A stretch of 64,000 bases of DNA, taken from Mesorhizobium loti. Its GTDB lineage: Bacteria; Pseudomonadota; Alphaproteobacteria; Rhizobiales; Rhizobiaceae. Numbering within the stretch: position 1 is the stretch's first letter; the number at the start of each line of letters is the position of its first letter. The translations under genes and the position numbers were made by a program. The notes below the pieces were generated by a model. That model was not told the DNA's origin and did no database searches. It saw only the letters and a list, made by a program, of their open reading frames with translations. Below, in pieces: positions 36,309-48,227 of this stretch. Where the stretch lies: positions 558,001 to 622,000 of the forward strand of contig NZ_QGGH01000002.1 of assembly GCF_003148495.1 (NCBI RefSeq), in the 5' to 3' direction.

Positions 36309-37754
36309 ATGCAGGTTCTGTCGGTCACGCCCGAGATTTTCCCGCTGATCAAGACCGGCGGGCTTGCCGACGTGACCGGCGCGCTGCCCATTGCGCTGGC
36401 GGCCAAGGGCGTGACCATGCGCACGCTCATTCCTGGTTTTCCAACCGTTATGGCCGCCTTCAAGAAAAAGAGGGCGGTTCTGCAATATCCCTTGCTGCAG
36501 GGCGGCAAGGCCTCTGTCCATTCCGTCCAGCTTGCCGGGCTCGAGCTGTTCGTGCTCGACGCGCCGCACCTGTTCGACCGTCCCGGCGGTCCTTATGGCA
36601 ATGCGACCGGCGTCGATTGGCCCGACAACTGGCGGCGCTTCGCGGCGCTGAGCCAGGTCGGCGGCGATATCGCCGGCGGTGCCATCTCGGGCTACCAGCC
36701 CGACATCGTCCATGCCCACGACTGGCAGTCGGCGATGACGCTGGCCTACATGCGCTACGGCAAGGCGGTCGGCATACCGTCGATGATGACCGTTCATAAT
36801 CTCGCCTTCCAGGGCCAGTTCGGCGCCGGCATCTTCGGCGAGCTTGGCTTGCCGGCAGCGGCGATGGCGCTTGACGGCGTTGAATATTATGGCGGCGTCG
36901 GCTTCCTCAAGGCGGGCCTGCAGGCCGCCTGGGCGATCACCACGGTCAGCCCGACCTATGCGCAGGAAATCCGCTCGGCGGAATTCGGCATGGGCCTCGA
37001 CGGCCTCATCAACATGCGCTCCAGCGATCTCTATGGCATCGTCAACGGCATCGACACTGGCATCTGGGATCCCGAAACCGACAAGCATCTGGTGTCCCCC
37101 TACACGGCGAGCACGCTGAAGGCGCGCGCGCCCAACAGGGCCGCCGTCGAGGAACGTTTCAGCCTCGATCGCGACGACAGCCCGATCGTCTGTGTCGTCA
37201 GCCGCCTGACCTGGCAGAAAGGCATGGACATACTGGCGTTGGTGGTCGACGGCATCGTTGCCACAGGGGCGCGCCTGGCCATCCTGGGTTCAGGCGATGC
37301 CGGCCTCGAAGGCGCGCTGCTTGCCGCCGCCGCCAGGCATCGCGGCCGCATCGGGGTCGTCATCGGCTACGACGAGGGGCTGTCGCACATCATGCAGGGC
37401 GGCTGCGATGCCATCGTCATTCCCTCACGCTTCGAACCGTGCGGGCTGACGCAGCTTTACGGCCTGCGCTACGGCTGCGTGCCGGTGGTTGCCCGCACCG
37501 GCGGCCTGGCCGATACGGTCATCGATGCCAATGAGGCCGCTGTTTCGGCCGGCGTCGCCACCGGCTTCCAGTTCGCGCCCAACAATGGCGGTGCCTTGCT
37601 GCACGCCATCCGCCGCCTCGTCGACGCCCATGCCAGTCCGGCGGTCTGGGAATCGCTGCAGCGCCAGGGCATGAAGGCCGACGTGTCGTGGGACAAGAGC
37701 GCGGACAAATATGTTGAACTCTATCGCTTGCTGCTTTCGAAAAGGGTTGCCTGA
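36309..37754 (+). CDS. glgA: Glycogen synthase (ADP-glucose type)
   Basis: This is 481 residues from ATG 36309. An open frame reaches 36237, but it would translate the palindromic repeat and is rejected. The N-terminal GT5 ADP-glucose motif [13 protein letters not shown] is at residues 16-28, [14 protein letters not shown] follows, and the C-terminal [17 protein letters not shown] contains the catalytic Glu pair. It elongates alpha-1,4-glucan chains from ADP-glucose. The pgm gene starts 3 bp after its stop. Confidence 0.96.
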   Translation: MQVLSVTPEIFPLIKTGGLADVTGALPIALAAKGVTMRTLIPGFPTVMAAFKKKRAVLQYPLLQGGKASVHSVQLAGLELFVLDAPHLFDRPGGPYGNATGVDWPDNWRRFAALSQVGGDIAGGAISGYQPDIVHAHDWQSAMTLAYMRYGKAVGIPSMMTVHNLAFQGQFGAGIFGELGLPAAAMALDGVEYYGGVGFLKAGLQAAWAITTVSPTYAQEIRSAEFGMGLDGLINMRSSDLYGIVNGIDTGIWDPETDKHLVSPYTASTLKARAPNRAAVEERFSLDRDDSPIVCVVSRLTWQKGMDILALVVDGIVATGARLAILGSGDAGLEGALLAAAARHRGRIGVVIGYDEGLSHIMQGGCDAIVIPSRFEPCGLTQLYGLRYGCVPVVARTGGLADTVIDANEAAVSAGVATGFQFAPNNGGALLHAIRRLVDAHASPAVWESLQRQGMKADVSWDKSADKYVELYRLLLSKRVA

Positions 37755-39385
<1,631 letters not shown>

Positions 39386-39386
<1 letters not shown>

Positions 39387-41416
39387 TGAAATCTGCGATG
39401 CCGGCCGCTGATCGGCCGCGATTTGGCGGACTTGTTTCGGAGGGCGGCATCCGCTTTGCCGCGTGGTCGCAGGCCGCCCGCCGGCTCTGGGTCTCGATCT
39501 TCGACGAACAGGGCAAGCGGGAAATCGAACGGCTCGAACTGCAGCCGCAAGGCGAGGGCGTCCATGCGCTGTTCGTTGCGGGCCTTGGCCCCGGCACCCG
39601 CTACGGCTTTCGCGCCGATGGCGACTACGCGCCGGAGCGCGGGCTGTGGTTCGACCCCGCCAAGCTCCTCACCGACCCTTACGCGGTCGAGATCGACAGG
39701 TCCTACACCTATGACTGGCGGCTGGCCCAGCGCCGGGGCGAGGGGGCCGATACCGCGCAACTGATGCCGAAGGCGATTGCCGCTGCCTTGCCGAAGCCAG
39801 TGCAGGCAGCGCCGCCGCTCTTCCAGCCCGGCGGCCTGATCTACGAAATTCCGGTGCGCGCCTTCACCATGCTGCATCCGGACGTTCCGGAAAAGTTGCG
39901 TGGTACCATTGCCGCTCTCGCTCATCCGCTGGTTGTCGAGCACCTGAAGAAACTCGGCGTTGGCGCGGTCGAACTGATGCCGGTAACCGCGTCGATCGAC
40001 GAGCGGCATCTGCCGCCGCTTGGGCTGCGCAATGCCTGGGGCTACAATCCTGTCACGTTCATGGCCCTTGATCCGCGTCTGGCGCCGGGCGGCATCATGG
40101 AATTGCGAAACACGGTTGCCGTGCTGCGCCAGGCTGGCATCGGCGTCATCCTCGATCTCGTCTTCAACCACACCGGCGAGAGCGACAGGCTAGGCCCGAC
40201 GCTGTCGCTGCGCGGCCTCGACAACCACGCCTATTACCGGCACACATCAGACGGCAGGCTGGCCAATGACACCGGAACCGGCAACACGGTCGCTTGCGAC
40301 CATCCTGTCGTCCAGGAAATGGTCCTCGACACGCTTCGCCATTTCGTCAGGGATGCCGGCGTCGACGGCTTCCGCTTCGACCTGGCGCCCATCCTGGGGC
40401 GGGTTGACGGCACATTCGATGCCGAGGCGCCGCTGCTGAGAGCGACGCGCGACGACGCGCTGCTGGCCGATCGTGTGTTGGTCGCCGAGCCGTGGGACAT
40501 CGGTCCGGATGGCTATCAGCTTGGCAATTTCCCGCCGCCTTTCCTCGAATGGAACGACAAGTACCGCGACGATGTCAGGCGCTTCTGGCGTGGCGACGCC
40601 GGCATGGTCGGCGCCCTGGCGACCCGGCTTGCCGGCTCGTCCGATGTGTTTGCCGCGAACGGGCAAGGCGCCAGCCGCAGTGTCAATTTCATCGCCGCCC
40701 ATGACGGCATGACGCTCGCCGACATCGTGCGCTACGAACACAAGCATAACAAAGCCAATGGCGAGCAGAACCGCGACGGCCACGATGAGAACCTGTCGTG
40801 GAACAATGGTGTCGAGGGTGATGCGGACGACCCGGCCGTGGCCGCGGCTCGCCTCAACGACCAGCGTGCGCTGCTCGCCACGCTGTTTGCCTCACGCGGC
40901 ACCATCATGCTGACCGCGGGCGACGAATTCGGCCGGACCCAGCAAGGCAACAACAACGCCTATGCGCAGGACAACGCGATCACCTGGCTCGACTGGGCCG
41001 GCCGCGATCAGCCGCTGGAACTCTACACGGCGCAGCTCGCGGCGCTGCGTCGCACAGTGCCCGCGTTTTCCGACACAAGCTTCCTCACTGGCCAGCCACC
41101 GGCAGGTTCGGAGATACCGGACGTCGCATGGCTGACCGAGACAGGCGCGCCGCTCGACGAACAGAGCTGGCAAGATCCGCAGCGGCACCGCCTGGTCATG
41201 ATCCTGGGCGGCGCCAGCCGCCTTGCCGTCATCATCAACGGCGATCGCCGGGCCTGCATGGTCACGTTGCCCGAGCGCGAAGGATTTTTCTGGGCGCCAG
41301 CCCTGGAGACAGGCGATGCAGTGGACATCTCGCGCCCGGTATCGGGGCGGACGGTGATCTTCATGATCGAACGAGCGCAGGCCGGCACAAGGGAGAAGCG
41401 CAATGGCGGCAAGTGA
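39386..41416 (+). CDS. glgX: Glycogen debranching enzyme (isoamylase-type GH13)
   Basis: This 676-residue protein has an N-terminal CBM48-like region (about 10-110) and a GH13_11 barrel. The catalytic residues lie in GFRFDLAPILGR (nucleophile), VLVAEPWDIG (acid/base) and NFIAAHDGMTLAD. NNNAYAQDNAITWLDW and FGRTQQGNNN are isoamylase hallmarks. It removes the short outer branches left by GlgP. Its start overlaps pgm and its end overlaps the following glucosidase gene by 14 bp. Confidence 0.94.
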
Positions 41417-43028
41417 CAAGGCCGGATGGTGGCGCGGTTGCGTCATCTACCAGATCTATCCGCGCTCCTTCCAGGACACGACCGGCGACGGCAGCGGAGA
41501 TCTCGTCGGCATTACATCGAGACTCGCCCATGTCGCCTCGCTTGGTGTCGACGCCGTCTGGCTGTCGCCTTTCTTCAAGTCGCCGATGGCCGATATGGGC
41601 TATGACGTGTCGGATTACTGCGATGTTGATCCGATGTTCGGCACGCTTGAGGATTTCGATGCGCTGGTCGCCGAAGCGCATCGTCTTGGCCTAAAGATCA
41701 TCATCGACCAGGTGCTGTCCCATTCATCCGACAAGCACGACTGGTTTGTCGAAAGCCGCGCCAGCCGCGATAACCCTAAGTCCGACTGGTATATCTGGGC
41801 CGATACCAAGCCCGATGGCAGCGCGCCCAACAATTGGCTCTCCGTCTTCGGTGGCCCGGCCTGGGAATGGGATTCGACCCGCCGGCAGTATTACATGCAC
41901 AATTTCCTCGCCTCGCAGCCCGATCTGAATTTCCACAATCCGGAGGTTCAGGACGCGCTTCTGGAAACGGTGCGCTTCTGGCTGGAGCGCGGCGTCGACG
42001 GTTTCCGGCTCGACACGGTCAATTACTATGTCCACGACCGCTGGCTGCGCGGCAATCCGCCTTTGGCGTCGAGCGTCGCCGGCACCAACAGCGAGACCAA
42101 CACCTATCTCTACCAGGAGCATCTGTTCGACAAGACGCAGCCGGAAAACCTGGCATTTCTTCGCCGCTTCAGGGCCCTGCTCGATGAGTACGAGGATCGT
42201 GCCGCCGTCGGCGAAATCGGCGATGAAGGCCGCTCATTGCAGACGCTCGCCGCCTACACCTCAGGCCGCGACAAGCTGCATATGTGCTACACCTTCGACC
42301 TGCTCGGCCCGCAGTTCTCGGCGACACATGTGCGTGGCTGCGTCGAAGCTTTCGAGGCGACCGTTCCCGATGGCTGGGTCTGCTGGGCGTTTTCCAACCA
42401 TGATGTGGTGCGCCATGTCAGCCGCTGGACAAGGTCGGGCAGCGATCCCGACGCCATCGCCAGATTCTCGATCACGCTGCTGTCCTGCCTGCGCGGCTCG
42501 ATCTGCCTCTACGAGGGCGAGGAACTCGGCCTGGAAGAGGCGGAGCTTGCCTATGAGGATCTGCGCGATCCCGTCGGCATCCGCTTCTGGCCGGGCGTCA
42601 AGGGCAGGGATGGGTGTCGCACACCGATGGTCTGGGAGGCCGGCGCTGACAATGCGGGTTTCTCGACGGCCAGGCCATGGCTGCCGATACCGGCCAGCCA
42701 TCGCGCCCGCGCGGTCGACGTCCAGAATGCCGACATGGCATCGGTGCTCGCGTCCTATCGGGCCGCGCTGGCGTTGCGCAGGGGGCACGAGGCGCTGGTA
42801 TCAGGGTCGATCCGCTTTTTTGACGCTGAGGGCGACGTGCTCGCATTCGTCCGCGAAGGCGGCGGTGAAAGATTGCTCTGTGTCTTCAATTTCGCTGGGG
42901 AGCAAGGGACTTGGCCGTTGCCGCCTGATGTCGGAGCAATCGCAAAGCTTGACGGCGATGCGGCGGTCATCGACGAGGCCGAACTTTCGTTGCCCGCGCT
43001 CGGATACTTTTTTGGTCGCCTCGATTGA
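41403..43028 (+). CDS. GH13 alpha-glucosidase (oligo-1,6-/alpha-1,4-glucosidase type)
   Basis: This 541-residue cytoplasmic enzyme opens with WWRGCVIYQIYPRSFQDTTGDG. It has catalytic GFRLDTVN (nucleophile), AVGEIGDE (acid/base) and FSNHDVVRH, and the QPDLNFHNPEV region II/V seen in GH13 subfamilies 17/23/31. It would hydrolyse the maltodextrins released by GlgX and GlgP to glucose. A transglycosylating sucrose- or trehalulose-type specificity cannot be excluded. The start lies 14 bp inside glgX, so it is co-translated. It ends the glycogen cluster and converges on the TadG gene across 13 bp. Confidence 0.9.
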   Translation: MAASDKAGWWRGCVIYQIYPRSFQDTTGDGSGDLVGITSRLAHVASLGVDAVWLSPFFKSPMADMGYDVSDYCDVDPMFGTLEDFDALVAEAHRLGLKIIIDQVLSHSSDKHDWFVESRASRDNPKSDWYIWADTKPDGSAPNNWLSVFGGPAWEWDSTRRQYYMHNFLASQPDLNFHNPEVQDALLETVRFWLERGVDGFRLDTVNYYVHDRWLRGNPPLASSVAGTNSETNTYLYQEHLFDKTQPENLAFLRRFRALLDEYEDRAAVGEIGDEGRSLQTLAAYTSGRDKLHMCYTFDLLGPQFSATHVRGCVEAFEATVPDGWVCWAFSNHDVVRHVSRWTRSGSDPDAIARFSITLLSCLRGSICLYEGEELGLEEAELAYEDLRDPVGIRFWPGVKGRDGCRTPMVWEAGADNAGFSTARPWLPIPASHRARAVDVQNADMASVLASYRAALALRRGHEALVSGSIRFFDAEGDVLAFVREGGGERLLCVFNFAGEQGTWPLPPDVGAIAKLDGDAAVIDEAELSLPALGYFFGRLD

Positions 43029-43041
43029 TGGCTCGGCCTCT

Positions 43042-44808
43042 TTACTGGACGAGTACCGAGCGTCCGCAAGTCGCGCCGGTAACCCGCACATCGGCCTCGC
43101 CGACACCCACGCCAAGGGCTGAAAGCACATTGTAGAGCAGGTCGTCGACCGGTGCCGTTATACCGTTGAGGACAGCCATCACTGCCGGCTTAACCGTTCC
43201 GAGCAGGGCGGTCAGATCGATTCCCAGACCAAGCGCATTGACCGAAAGCGACAGGTTGCTGACCAGCGATGTGGTGAGCGACTGCGTGACGTTGCGCGTC
43301 GAAACGGTCTTGATCGTCTTGTTGGTGATATCGGCTGCGTCGAAGGTCAGCGTCGTCGGGTTGTTGTTGGTGATCGCGGTGGCGGCGGAGCCCATCACCT
43401 GTATCAGCGGAATGTTGATCAGCAGCAGCTTGAGGCTCACATCCGCGATTTCCGCGTCGGTGAATGTCTGCGGTTGGCTGAAGTCGCCAAAGCCTGAGCT
43501 GTTGCTGTTGGCCAGGTGTAGCGAGGCAATGCCTGGGTGCGCGGCGATGGAAACCTTGATGCTGGAAGGCCCTGTCGGACAGGTGATGTCGGTCAGTTTG
43601 GCTTCGGCATAGGCGACTTCCACATTGAGCGGCAGATTGACGGCCAGCAAGCTGATGCCGCCACCGAGACCGGGCGTGCCGACCCCGACGGTCGCCACCA
43701 GCTTGATACGCGTTTGGGCGGTGCGCACCGTAGTACCGATACCGCCGACGGCCAGCCAAGGCGAGAATTGCGCCGGCTCGCCAATGGCAATGGTAAGCGC
43801 GGTGGACAAAAGCCCGGGTACGGTGGCTCCGAGATTGACCTGAGCCTGGTTGGTGCCGTTTGCCAGCACGGCGGCGGCAGTCAGCATTCCCATGGCGCTG
43901 GCATCGACCCCAAGGCCTGTCGGGGTTTGTCCCAGTCCAAGGCTGCCCGCGGAGCCGAGGTCGACAAGGCTGCTGAGCGGGATCTTGACCGTGCTGGTCG
44001 ACTTGGAAGCAATCGTCTGCAGGGCGACCTTGGCCGTGTTGCCAAGTCCGGGCACGTTGGCCATGGCGGTAGCGATCTGACCGACGGTCGCCTTGGAGGC
44101 CAACACATCCGAATAGGTGCCGCCGGTCACGTTCACTTGTGTGGCAAGGGCACTTATGAAGGAGAGGACACTGACGTCGGCCGAGATCAATCCGTTGTAG
44201 TCCATGACGCTGAGCGAAATGTTGCCGCCGAGAAGACTGCCGAGAAGTGCGTTGAGGATGCCGCCATTGACGCTGGCGAGCCTCGACCCGACCGAGAACG
44301 TCGCCTGCGGCGTCATGCTGGCCGTGGCCTGGGTACCGATGACGGGAGAGGGGATCAGCGAACTCGCGAAATAGCGGGCAGGGATCTTCTTCAGGGTCAC
44401 ACGGACGGCATTGTAGGGGGTTACGCTGGCCTGGAAGCGCTGGCTCAAATTGGCGCCGGATGCCGCGTATCGCCCTGGCGTGACCGACACCACGGTTTTC
44501 CCGACGGCCGGAGTGATCGTCTGTCCCGAGGTTTCAACGACAACATTTGGCATGCCGTTGTCGGTCAACGTGGTCACGACCGCGGCATTGATGTTGGTGA
44601 TGTTCGAGGCGGCGGTGATCGCCGCCAGATCCACCATTGCCTGCGCCTCGCGGCGCTCGGTGTAGATCGAAGCTTCGTCGATGGCCACCGCAGCCAGCGC
44701 CAGCGCGACCGGCGCCATGAGCGCCGTCATAACGGCGAAATTGGCCTTTCTGTCGCCCAACATCAACCGTGCAAGCCGGAAGATCTCCTTGCGCTCACGT
44801 AGCAACAT
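43042..44808 (-). CDS. TadG-like pilus/surface assembly protein
   Basis: This 588-residue protein has an N-terminal membrane segment (about 24-43, FAVMTALMAPVALALAAVAI) followed by DEASIYTERREAQAMVDLAA, the usual TadG start. The rest is a long, Ala/Val/Thr-rich, low-Cys extracytoplasmic region with the DUF2134-like pattern. It has no von Willebrand domain, unlike longer TadG proteins. It directly follows the TadE-like gene with no gap. Tad pili normally need an ATPase, secretin and Flp pilin; none is in this window, so this is an isolated pair. The function is inferred from family only. Confidence 0.75.
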   Translation of the reverse strand: MLLRERKEIFRLARLMLGDRKANFAVMTALMAPVALALAAVAIDEASIYTERREAQAMVDLAAITAASNITNINAAVVTTLTDNGMPNVVVETSGQTITPAVGKTVVSVTPGRYAASGANLSQRFQASVTPYNAVRVTLKKIPARYFASSLIPSPVIGTQATASMTPQATFSVGSRLASVNGGILNALLGSLLGGNISLSVMDYNGLISADVSVLSFISALATQVNVTGGTYSDVLASKATVGQIATAMANVPGLGNTAKVALQTIASKSTSTVKIPLSSLVDLGSAGSLGLGQTPTGLGVDASAMGMLTAAAVLANGTNQAQVNLGATVPGLLSTALTIAIGEPAQFSPWLAVGGIGTTVRTAQTRIKLVATVGVGTPGLGGGISLLAVNLPLNVEVAYAEAKLTDITCPTGPSSIKVSIAAHPGIASLHLANSNSSGFGDFSQPQTFTDAEIADVSLKLLLINIPLIQVMGSAATAITNNNPTTLTFDAADITNKTIKTVSTRNVTQSLTTSLVSNLSLSVNALGLGIDLTALLGTVKPAVMAVLNGITAPVDDLLYNVLSALGVGVGEADVRVTGATCGRSVLVQ

Positions 44809-45285
44809 TCAGATGCCCCCGACCCTGATCGTTGACTGGCGCGTGATCGTGGTGCCTGGCATCGCTATGCCTGGGAAAAGATTCCAGATCGGCAGGTTGC
44901 GGGCATCGTATTGGATGGACACGACGAACTGACTTCCATCGGCAACGCTGTCATTGGCCTGGTAGGTCAGCTTGCTGACATCCACGAAAGGATATCCGCC
45001 GGCATTGTTGGTGACGAAGCTCGCCACCAGTGTTTGCCGTTCGGTCTGGTTCGTCCCCGCAATGGCTGTCCGGGCGGCGTCCGCCGCGATTTGCTGGATC
45101 GAGTTCGCCGCACCGAAATATATGCCGTATGCAACCATTCCGAGCAGGATCAGGATGAAGATTGGGGAGAGCAGGGCGAACTCAACCGCCGAAGTTCCCG
45201 AAGCGTCTATCCGGAATTGGCGGCCTCTGGCCATGGGAGTGAGATTGCGAACCATGGGTCTGAGCATGCCAAAGTTCGCATGCAA
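44809..45285 (-). CDS. TadE-like pseudopilin
   Basis: This protein of up to 158 residues has DASGTSAVEFALLSPIFILI and a following hydrophobic run (LLGMVAYGIYFG). Together they form the TadE/TadF prepilin signature: a Gly before the cleavage site and a Glu at mature position +5. The C-terminal part is extracytoplasmic. Several in-frame ATGs (45285, 45267, 45255, 45234) are possible, and none has a strong ribosome binding site. It is the first gene of the TadE-TadG pair, and its 5' gap of 258 bp faces the oligopeptide transporter gene. Confidence 0.78.
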   Translation of the reverse strand: MHANFGMLRPMVRNLTPMARGRQFRIDASGTSAVEFALLSPIFILILLGMVAYGIYFGAANSIQQIAADAARTAIAGTNQTERQTLVASFVTNNAGGYPFVDVSKLTYQANDSVADGSQFVVSIQYDARNLPIWNLFPGIAMPGTTITRQSTIRVGGI

Positions 45286-45543
45286 AAAGCGAAAACTCTT
45301 GGTGCAACCTGCGGCTGTGAATGATTGAAAGCTCGCACTAATTTAGCGGACGTCTTCTTTGACTTCTGGTTCTTGACTTAAGGTCAATCAGTACTCGGTT
45401 GAAAAGAGCTTACCTCCTGTCTAGTCTCCTGCCACCAGCCATCGGAGGGAACCGGTGGCGCGCTCAAAGGGGTCAGATATCGGCTCCGGGGCGTCAACAC
45501 TTAGAAGGCGCGCCGACGGCAGCGCCGACAGGGAGAACTCTTC

Positions 45544-47139
45544 ATGCTGATGAAAAACATGCTGAAGGCGACGGTGTTCGCCACAACCATGACGCTGGCC
45601 GCCGGCACGTTCTACACGCAGGCTTTCGCCGAGACCGTTTATAACCGCGGCACCGCCGCTGAATCGGAATCGGTCGATCCGCACAAGACCTCGACGGTTT
45701 ATGAAGCCAATGTCCTGCGCGACCTGTTCCAGGGCCTGGTCATGCAGGACGAGAAGGCCAATGTCATTCCCGGCGCCGCCGAGAGCTGGACAGTGTCGGA
45801 CGATGGCACCGTCTATACGTTCAAGCTGCGCAAGGACGGCCTCTGGTCGGATGGCAGCCCGGTGACGGCGGATGACTTCGTCTACGCTTTCCACAGGCTG
45901 GAAGATCCGGCGACCGGCGCCGAATACGCCTCGATGCTGTATCCGGTGAAGGGTGCGGAAGACTTCAACACCAAGAAGGGCAAGCCCGAGGATATGGGCG
46001 TCAAGGCGATTGATGCAAATACCCTGGAAGTCTCGCTCAAAGCGCCGACGCCTTACTTCCTGGAGATGCTGACCCACCAGGCGACCTACCCTGTCAGCAA
46101 GGCCTCCATCGAAAAGCTCGGTGCCGACTGGATCAAGCCCGGCAATCTCGTTTCGAACGGCGCCTATACGCTGGCGGAATGGGTTCCCAACGATCACATG
46201 AAGCTGGTCAAGAATCCGAAATTCTGGGACGCTGCGACCGTCAAGTTCGACGTCGTCAACTACATCCCGACCGAGGACCGTTCATCGGCAATGAAGCGCT
46301 TCGAGGCCGGCGAACTCGACAGCTACGACGATCTCCCGACTGAGCAGCTCGCTGACCTCAAGACCAAGTTCGGCGACCAGATCCACGTCGGCCCGTATCT
46401 CGGCACCTATTATTATGCGATCAAGACCGACAAGGCACCGTGGGACAATGTCGAGCTGCGCAACGCCATCTCGATGGCGATCGACCGCGACTTCCTCGCC
46501 GAGAAAGTCTGGCAGAACTCGATGCTGCCCGGCTATTCGATGGTGCCTCCCGGCATCGAGGGCTACACGCCCGCAATGGCCAAATACGCCGACATGCCGC
46601 AGATCGACCGCGAGGACGCAGCCAAGAAAATCCTCGAGAAACTCGGCTATACGCCCGAAAAACCGCTGAAGATGGAGATCCGCTACAACACGTCGGAAAA
46701 CCACAAGAACACTGCGGTCGCCATCCAGGAACAGCTGAAGCCGCTTGGCGTCGACGTCACGCTGCTCAACACCGACACCAAGACCCACTACTCCTTCCTC
46801 GAGCAGAAGGGCAACTATGATTTGGCACGTGCCGCCTGGATCGCCGACTACAAGGATCCGGAAACCTTCCTCGGCATCTCGCGCAAGGCCAGCGGCAACA
46901 ACTATTCGGACTACAACAGCCCGGCCTATGAAGCGGCCATGGACAAGGCGGCCGCCGCCGGCGGCAAGCCCGAAGAGCGCATGAAGGAACTTGCCGACGC
47001 CGAGCGCATCCTCGTCGATGACGTCGGCCAGATCCCGCTTCTCTACTACAGCTACCACGATATCGTTTCCTCGAAGCTGCATGGCTTCGTGGACAACGTG
47101 ATGGACGTGCATCCGTCCCGCTTCGTCAGCAAGGACTAA
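45544..47139 (+). CDS. oppA: Periplasmic oligopeptide-binding protein
   Basis: This 531-residue SBP family 5 protein has a signal peptide ending near AGTFYTQAFA (about residue 28) and a mature start ETVYNRG. SVDPHKTSTVYEANVLRDLF, DDGTVYTFKLRKDGLWSDG and VTADDFVYAFHRLEDP are the family signatures. The likely cargo is short peptides; murein peptide (MppA-like) is possible. GGGAGA lies about 8 bp before the ATG. A strong hairpin and a palindromic repeat separate it from oppB, which would favour higher expression of the binding protein. An imperfect TTGACTTAAGGTCAA palindrome at 45373-45387 is in the upstream gap. Confidence 0.9.
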   Translation: MLMKNMLKATVFATTMTLAAGTFYTQAFAETVYNRGTAAESESVDPHKTSTVYEANVLRDLFQGLVMQDEKANVIPGAAESWTVSDDGTVYTFKLRKDGLWSDGSPVTADDFVYAFHRLEDPATGAEYASMLYPVKGAEDFNTKKGKPEDMGVKAIDANTLEVSLKAPTPYFLEMLTHQATYPVSKASIEKLGADWIKPGNLVSNGAYTLAEWVPNDHMKLVKNPKFWDAATVKFDVVNYIPTEDRSSAMKRFEAGELDSYDDLPTEQLADLKTKFGDQIHVGPYLGTYYYAIKTDKAPWDNVELRNAISMAIDRDFLAEKVWQNSMLPGYSMVPPGIEGYTPAMAKYADMPQIDREDAAKKILEKLGYTPEKPLKMEIRYNTSENHKNTAVAIQEQLKPLGVDVTLLNTDTKTHYSFLEQKGNYDLARAAWIADYKDPETFLGISRKASGNNYSDYNSPAYEAAMDKAAAAGGKPEERMKELADAERILVDDVGQIPLLYYSYHDIVSSKLHGFVDNVMDVHPSRFVSKD

Positions 47140-47151
47140 CTCCCTGGCCAA

Positions 47152-47178
47152 GCCGTCGCGCCCGAAGGGCGCGGCGGC
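47152..47178 (+). other. Intercistronic hairpin after oppA
   Basis: GCCGTCGCGCCC and GGGCGCGGCGGC form a 12-bp stem (one G-U pair) with a GAA loop, 13 bp after the oppA stop. No T-run follows, so it is more likely an mRNA-stabilising or partial-attenuation element than a terminator. Confidence 0.65.
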
Positions 47179-47250
47179 GATGGTTTGCCATCGCATCGGC
47201 CCGGGAACCGGAATCGATTTTCGGCATGTCGGTGCGAAGATTTGAAGGCT

Positions 47251-47285
47251 AGAGCGCAACCGTCCAGTTGGACGGGCGTTGCTCT
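47251..47285. repeat. 35-bp imperfect palindrome between oppA and oppB
   Basis: AGAGC...GCTCT, AAC...GTT and CGTCCA...TGGACG pair around a short centre from 47251 to 47285. The layout resembles the rhizobial mosaic intergenic elements, but its core differs from the AAAAGTG family in this window. It ends 18 bp before the oppB start. Confidence 0.65.
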
Positions 47286-47303
47286 GGATCAAGCGGGGCA
47301 CCG

Positions 47304-48227
47304 ATGCTGCGATACGTATTACGGCGGCTTCTGACCGCCATCCCGACGCTGTTCGTCATCGTGACCATGGCGTTTTTCCTGATGCGCGTCGCGCCAGGCG
47401 GTCCATTCAACCAGGAGCGGGGGCTGAGTCCCGAGATCAGGGCCAACCTTGAAGCCCAGTTCGGCCTCAACGATCCGCTCTGGCTGCAATTCGTCCACTA
47501 TCTCGGCAATCTGCTGCGCGGCAATTTCGGCCCGAGCTACAACATGCCGGATTTCACCGTCACCGAACTTTTCGCCAAGGGACTGCCCATTTCGGTTCAG
47601 CTCGGGGCCTCGGCATTGATCCTGGCACTTCTGCTCGGGTCCGTGCTTGGTACCATTGCCGCGCTCAACCAGAACAAGCTCGGCGACTATACGGTGATTG
47701 CGCTGGCGACCGCCGGCAGCACCATCCCCACCTTCGTCATCGCACCGGTGATCCAGCTCCTGTTCGGGCTGACCTGGAGGCTGTTGCCGATCGGTGGGTG
47801 GGGCGATGGTGCTTTCATCAACAAGGTCGGCCCGGTGCTGACGCTCGCTCTGCCGCAGATCGCCATCGTCGCCCGGCTGATGCGCGGCTCGATGATCGAA
47901 TCCTTGCGGTCTCACCATATTCGCACGGCACGCGCGCTTGGCCTTTCCGACTGGTCGGTGGTGGTCAAGCACGCGCTGCGCGGTGCCATCCTGCCGATCG
48001 TCTCCTTTACCGGCCCGGCAGCGGCGGCATTGCTGACCGGCTCGGTCATCGTCGAGACCATCTTCTCCATTCCGGGCGTCGGCCGCTATTTCGTCGATGC
48101 CGCGCTCAACCGCGACTACACGCTGGTGATGGGAACGGTGGTGGTGATCGCCATCTTCACCATCGTCTTCAACCTGATCGTCGACGTCATGTACGCGGTC
48201 GTCGACCCGAGGGTGCGCTATGACTGA
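47304..48227 (+). CDS. oppB: Oligopeptide ABC transporter permease B
   Basis: This is 307 residues from ATG 47304. It has six membrane segments with the OppB/DppB N-terminal domain (MLRYVLRRLLTAIPTLFVIV). The EAA-like loop is HIRTARALGLSDWSVVVKHA, and IFSIPGVGRYFVDAALNRDY is the family C-terminal signature. The stop overlaps the oppC start by 8 bp. The frame open from 47268 would include part of the palindromic repeat and is not used. Confidence 0.93.
   Translation: MLRYVLRRLLTAIPTLFVIVTMAFFLMRVAPGGPFNQERGLSPEIRANLEAQFGLNDPLWLQFVHYLGNLLRGNFGPSYNMPDFTVTELFAKGLPISVQLGASALILALLLGSVLGTIAALNQNKLGDYTVIALATAGSTIPTFVIAPVIQLLFGLTWRLLPIGGWGDGAFINKVGPVLTLALPQIAIVARLMRGSMIESLRSHHIRTARALGLSDWSVVVKHALRGAILPIVSFTGPAAAALLTGSVIVETIFSIPGVGRYFVDAALNRDYTLVMGTVVVIAIFTIVFNLIVDVMYAVVDPRVRYD

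Noticed and set aside
45373..45387. TTGACTTAAGGTCAA as an oppA operator
   Set aside because: The palindrome is imperfect and lies over 150 bp from the start codon, with no supporting second site.
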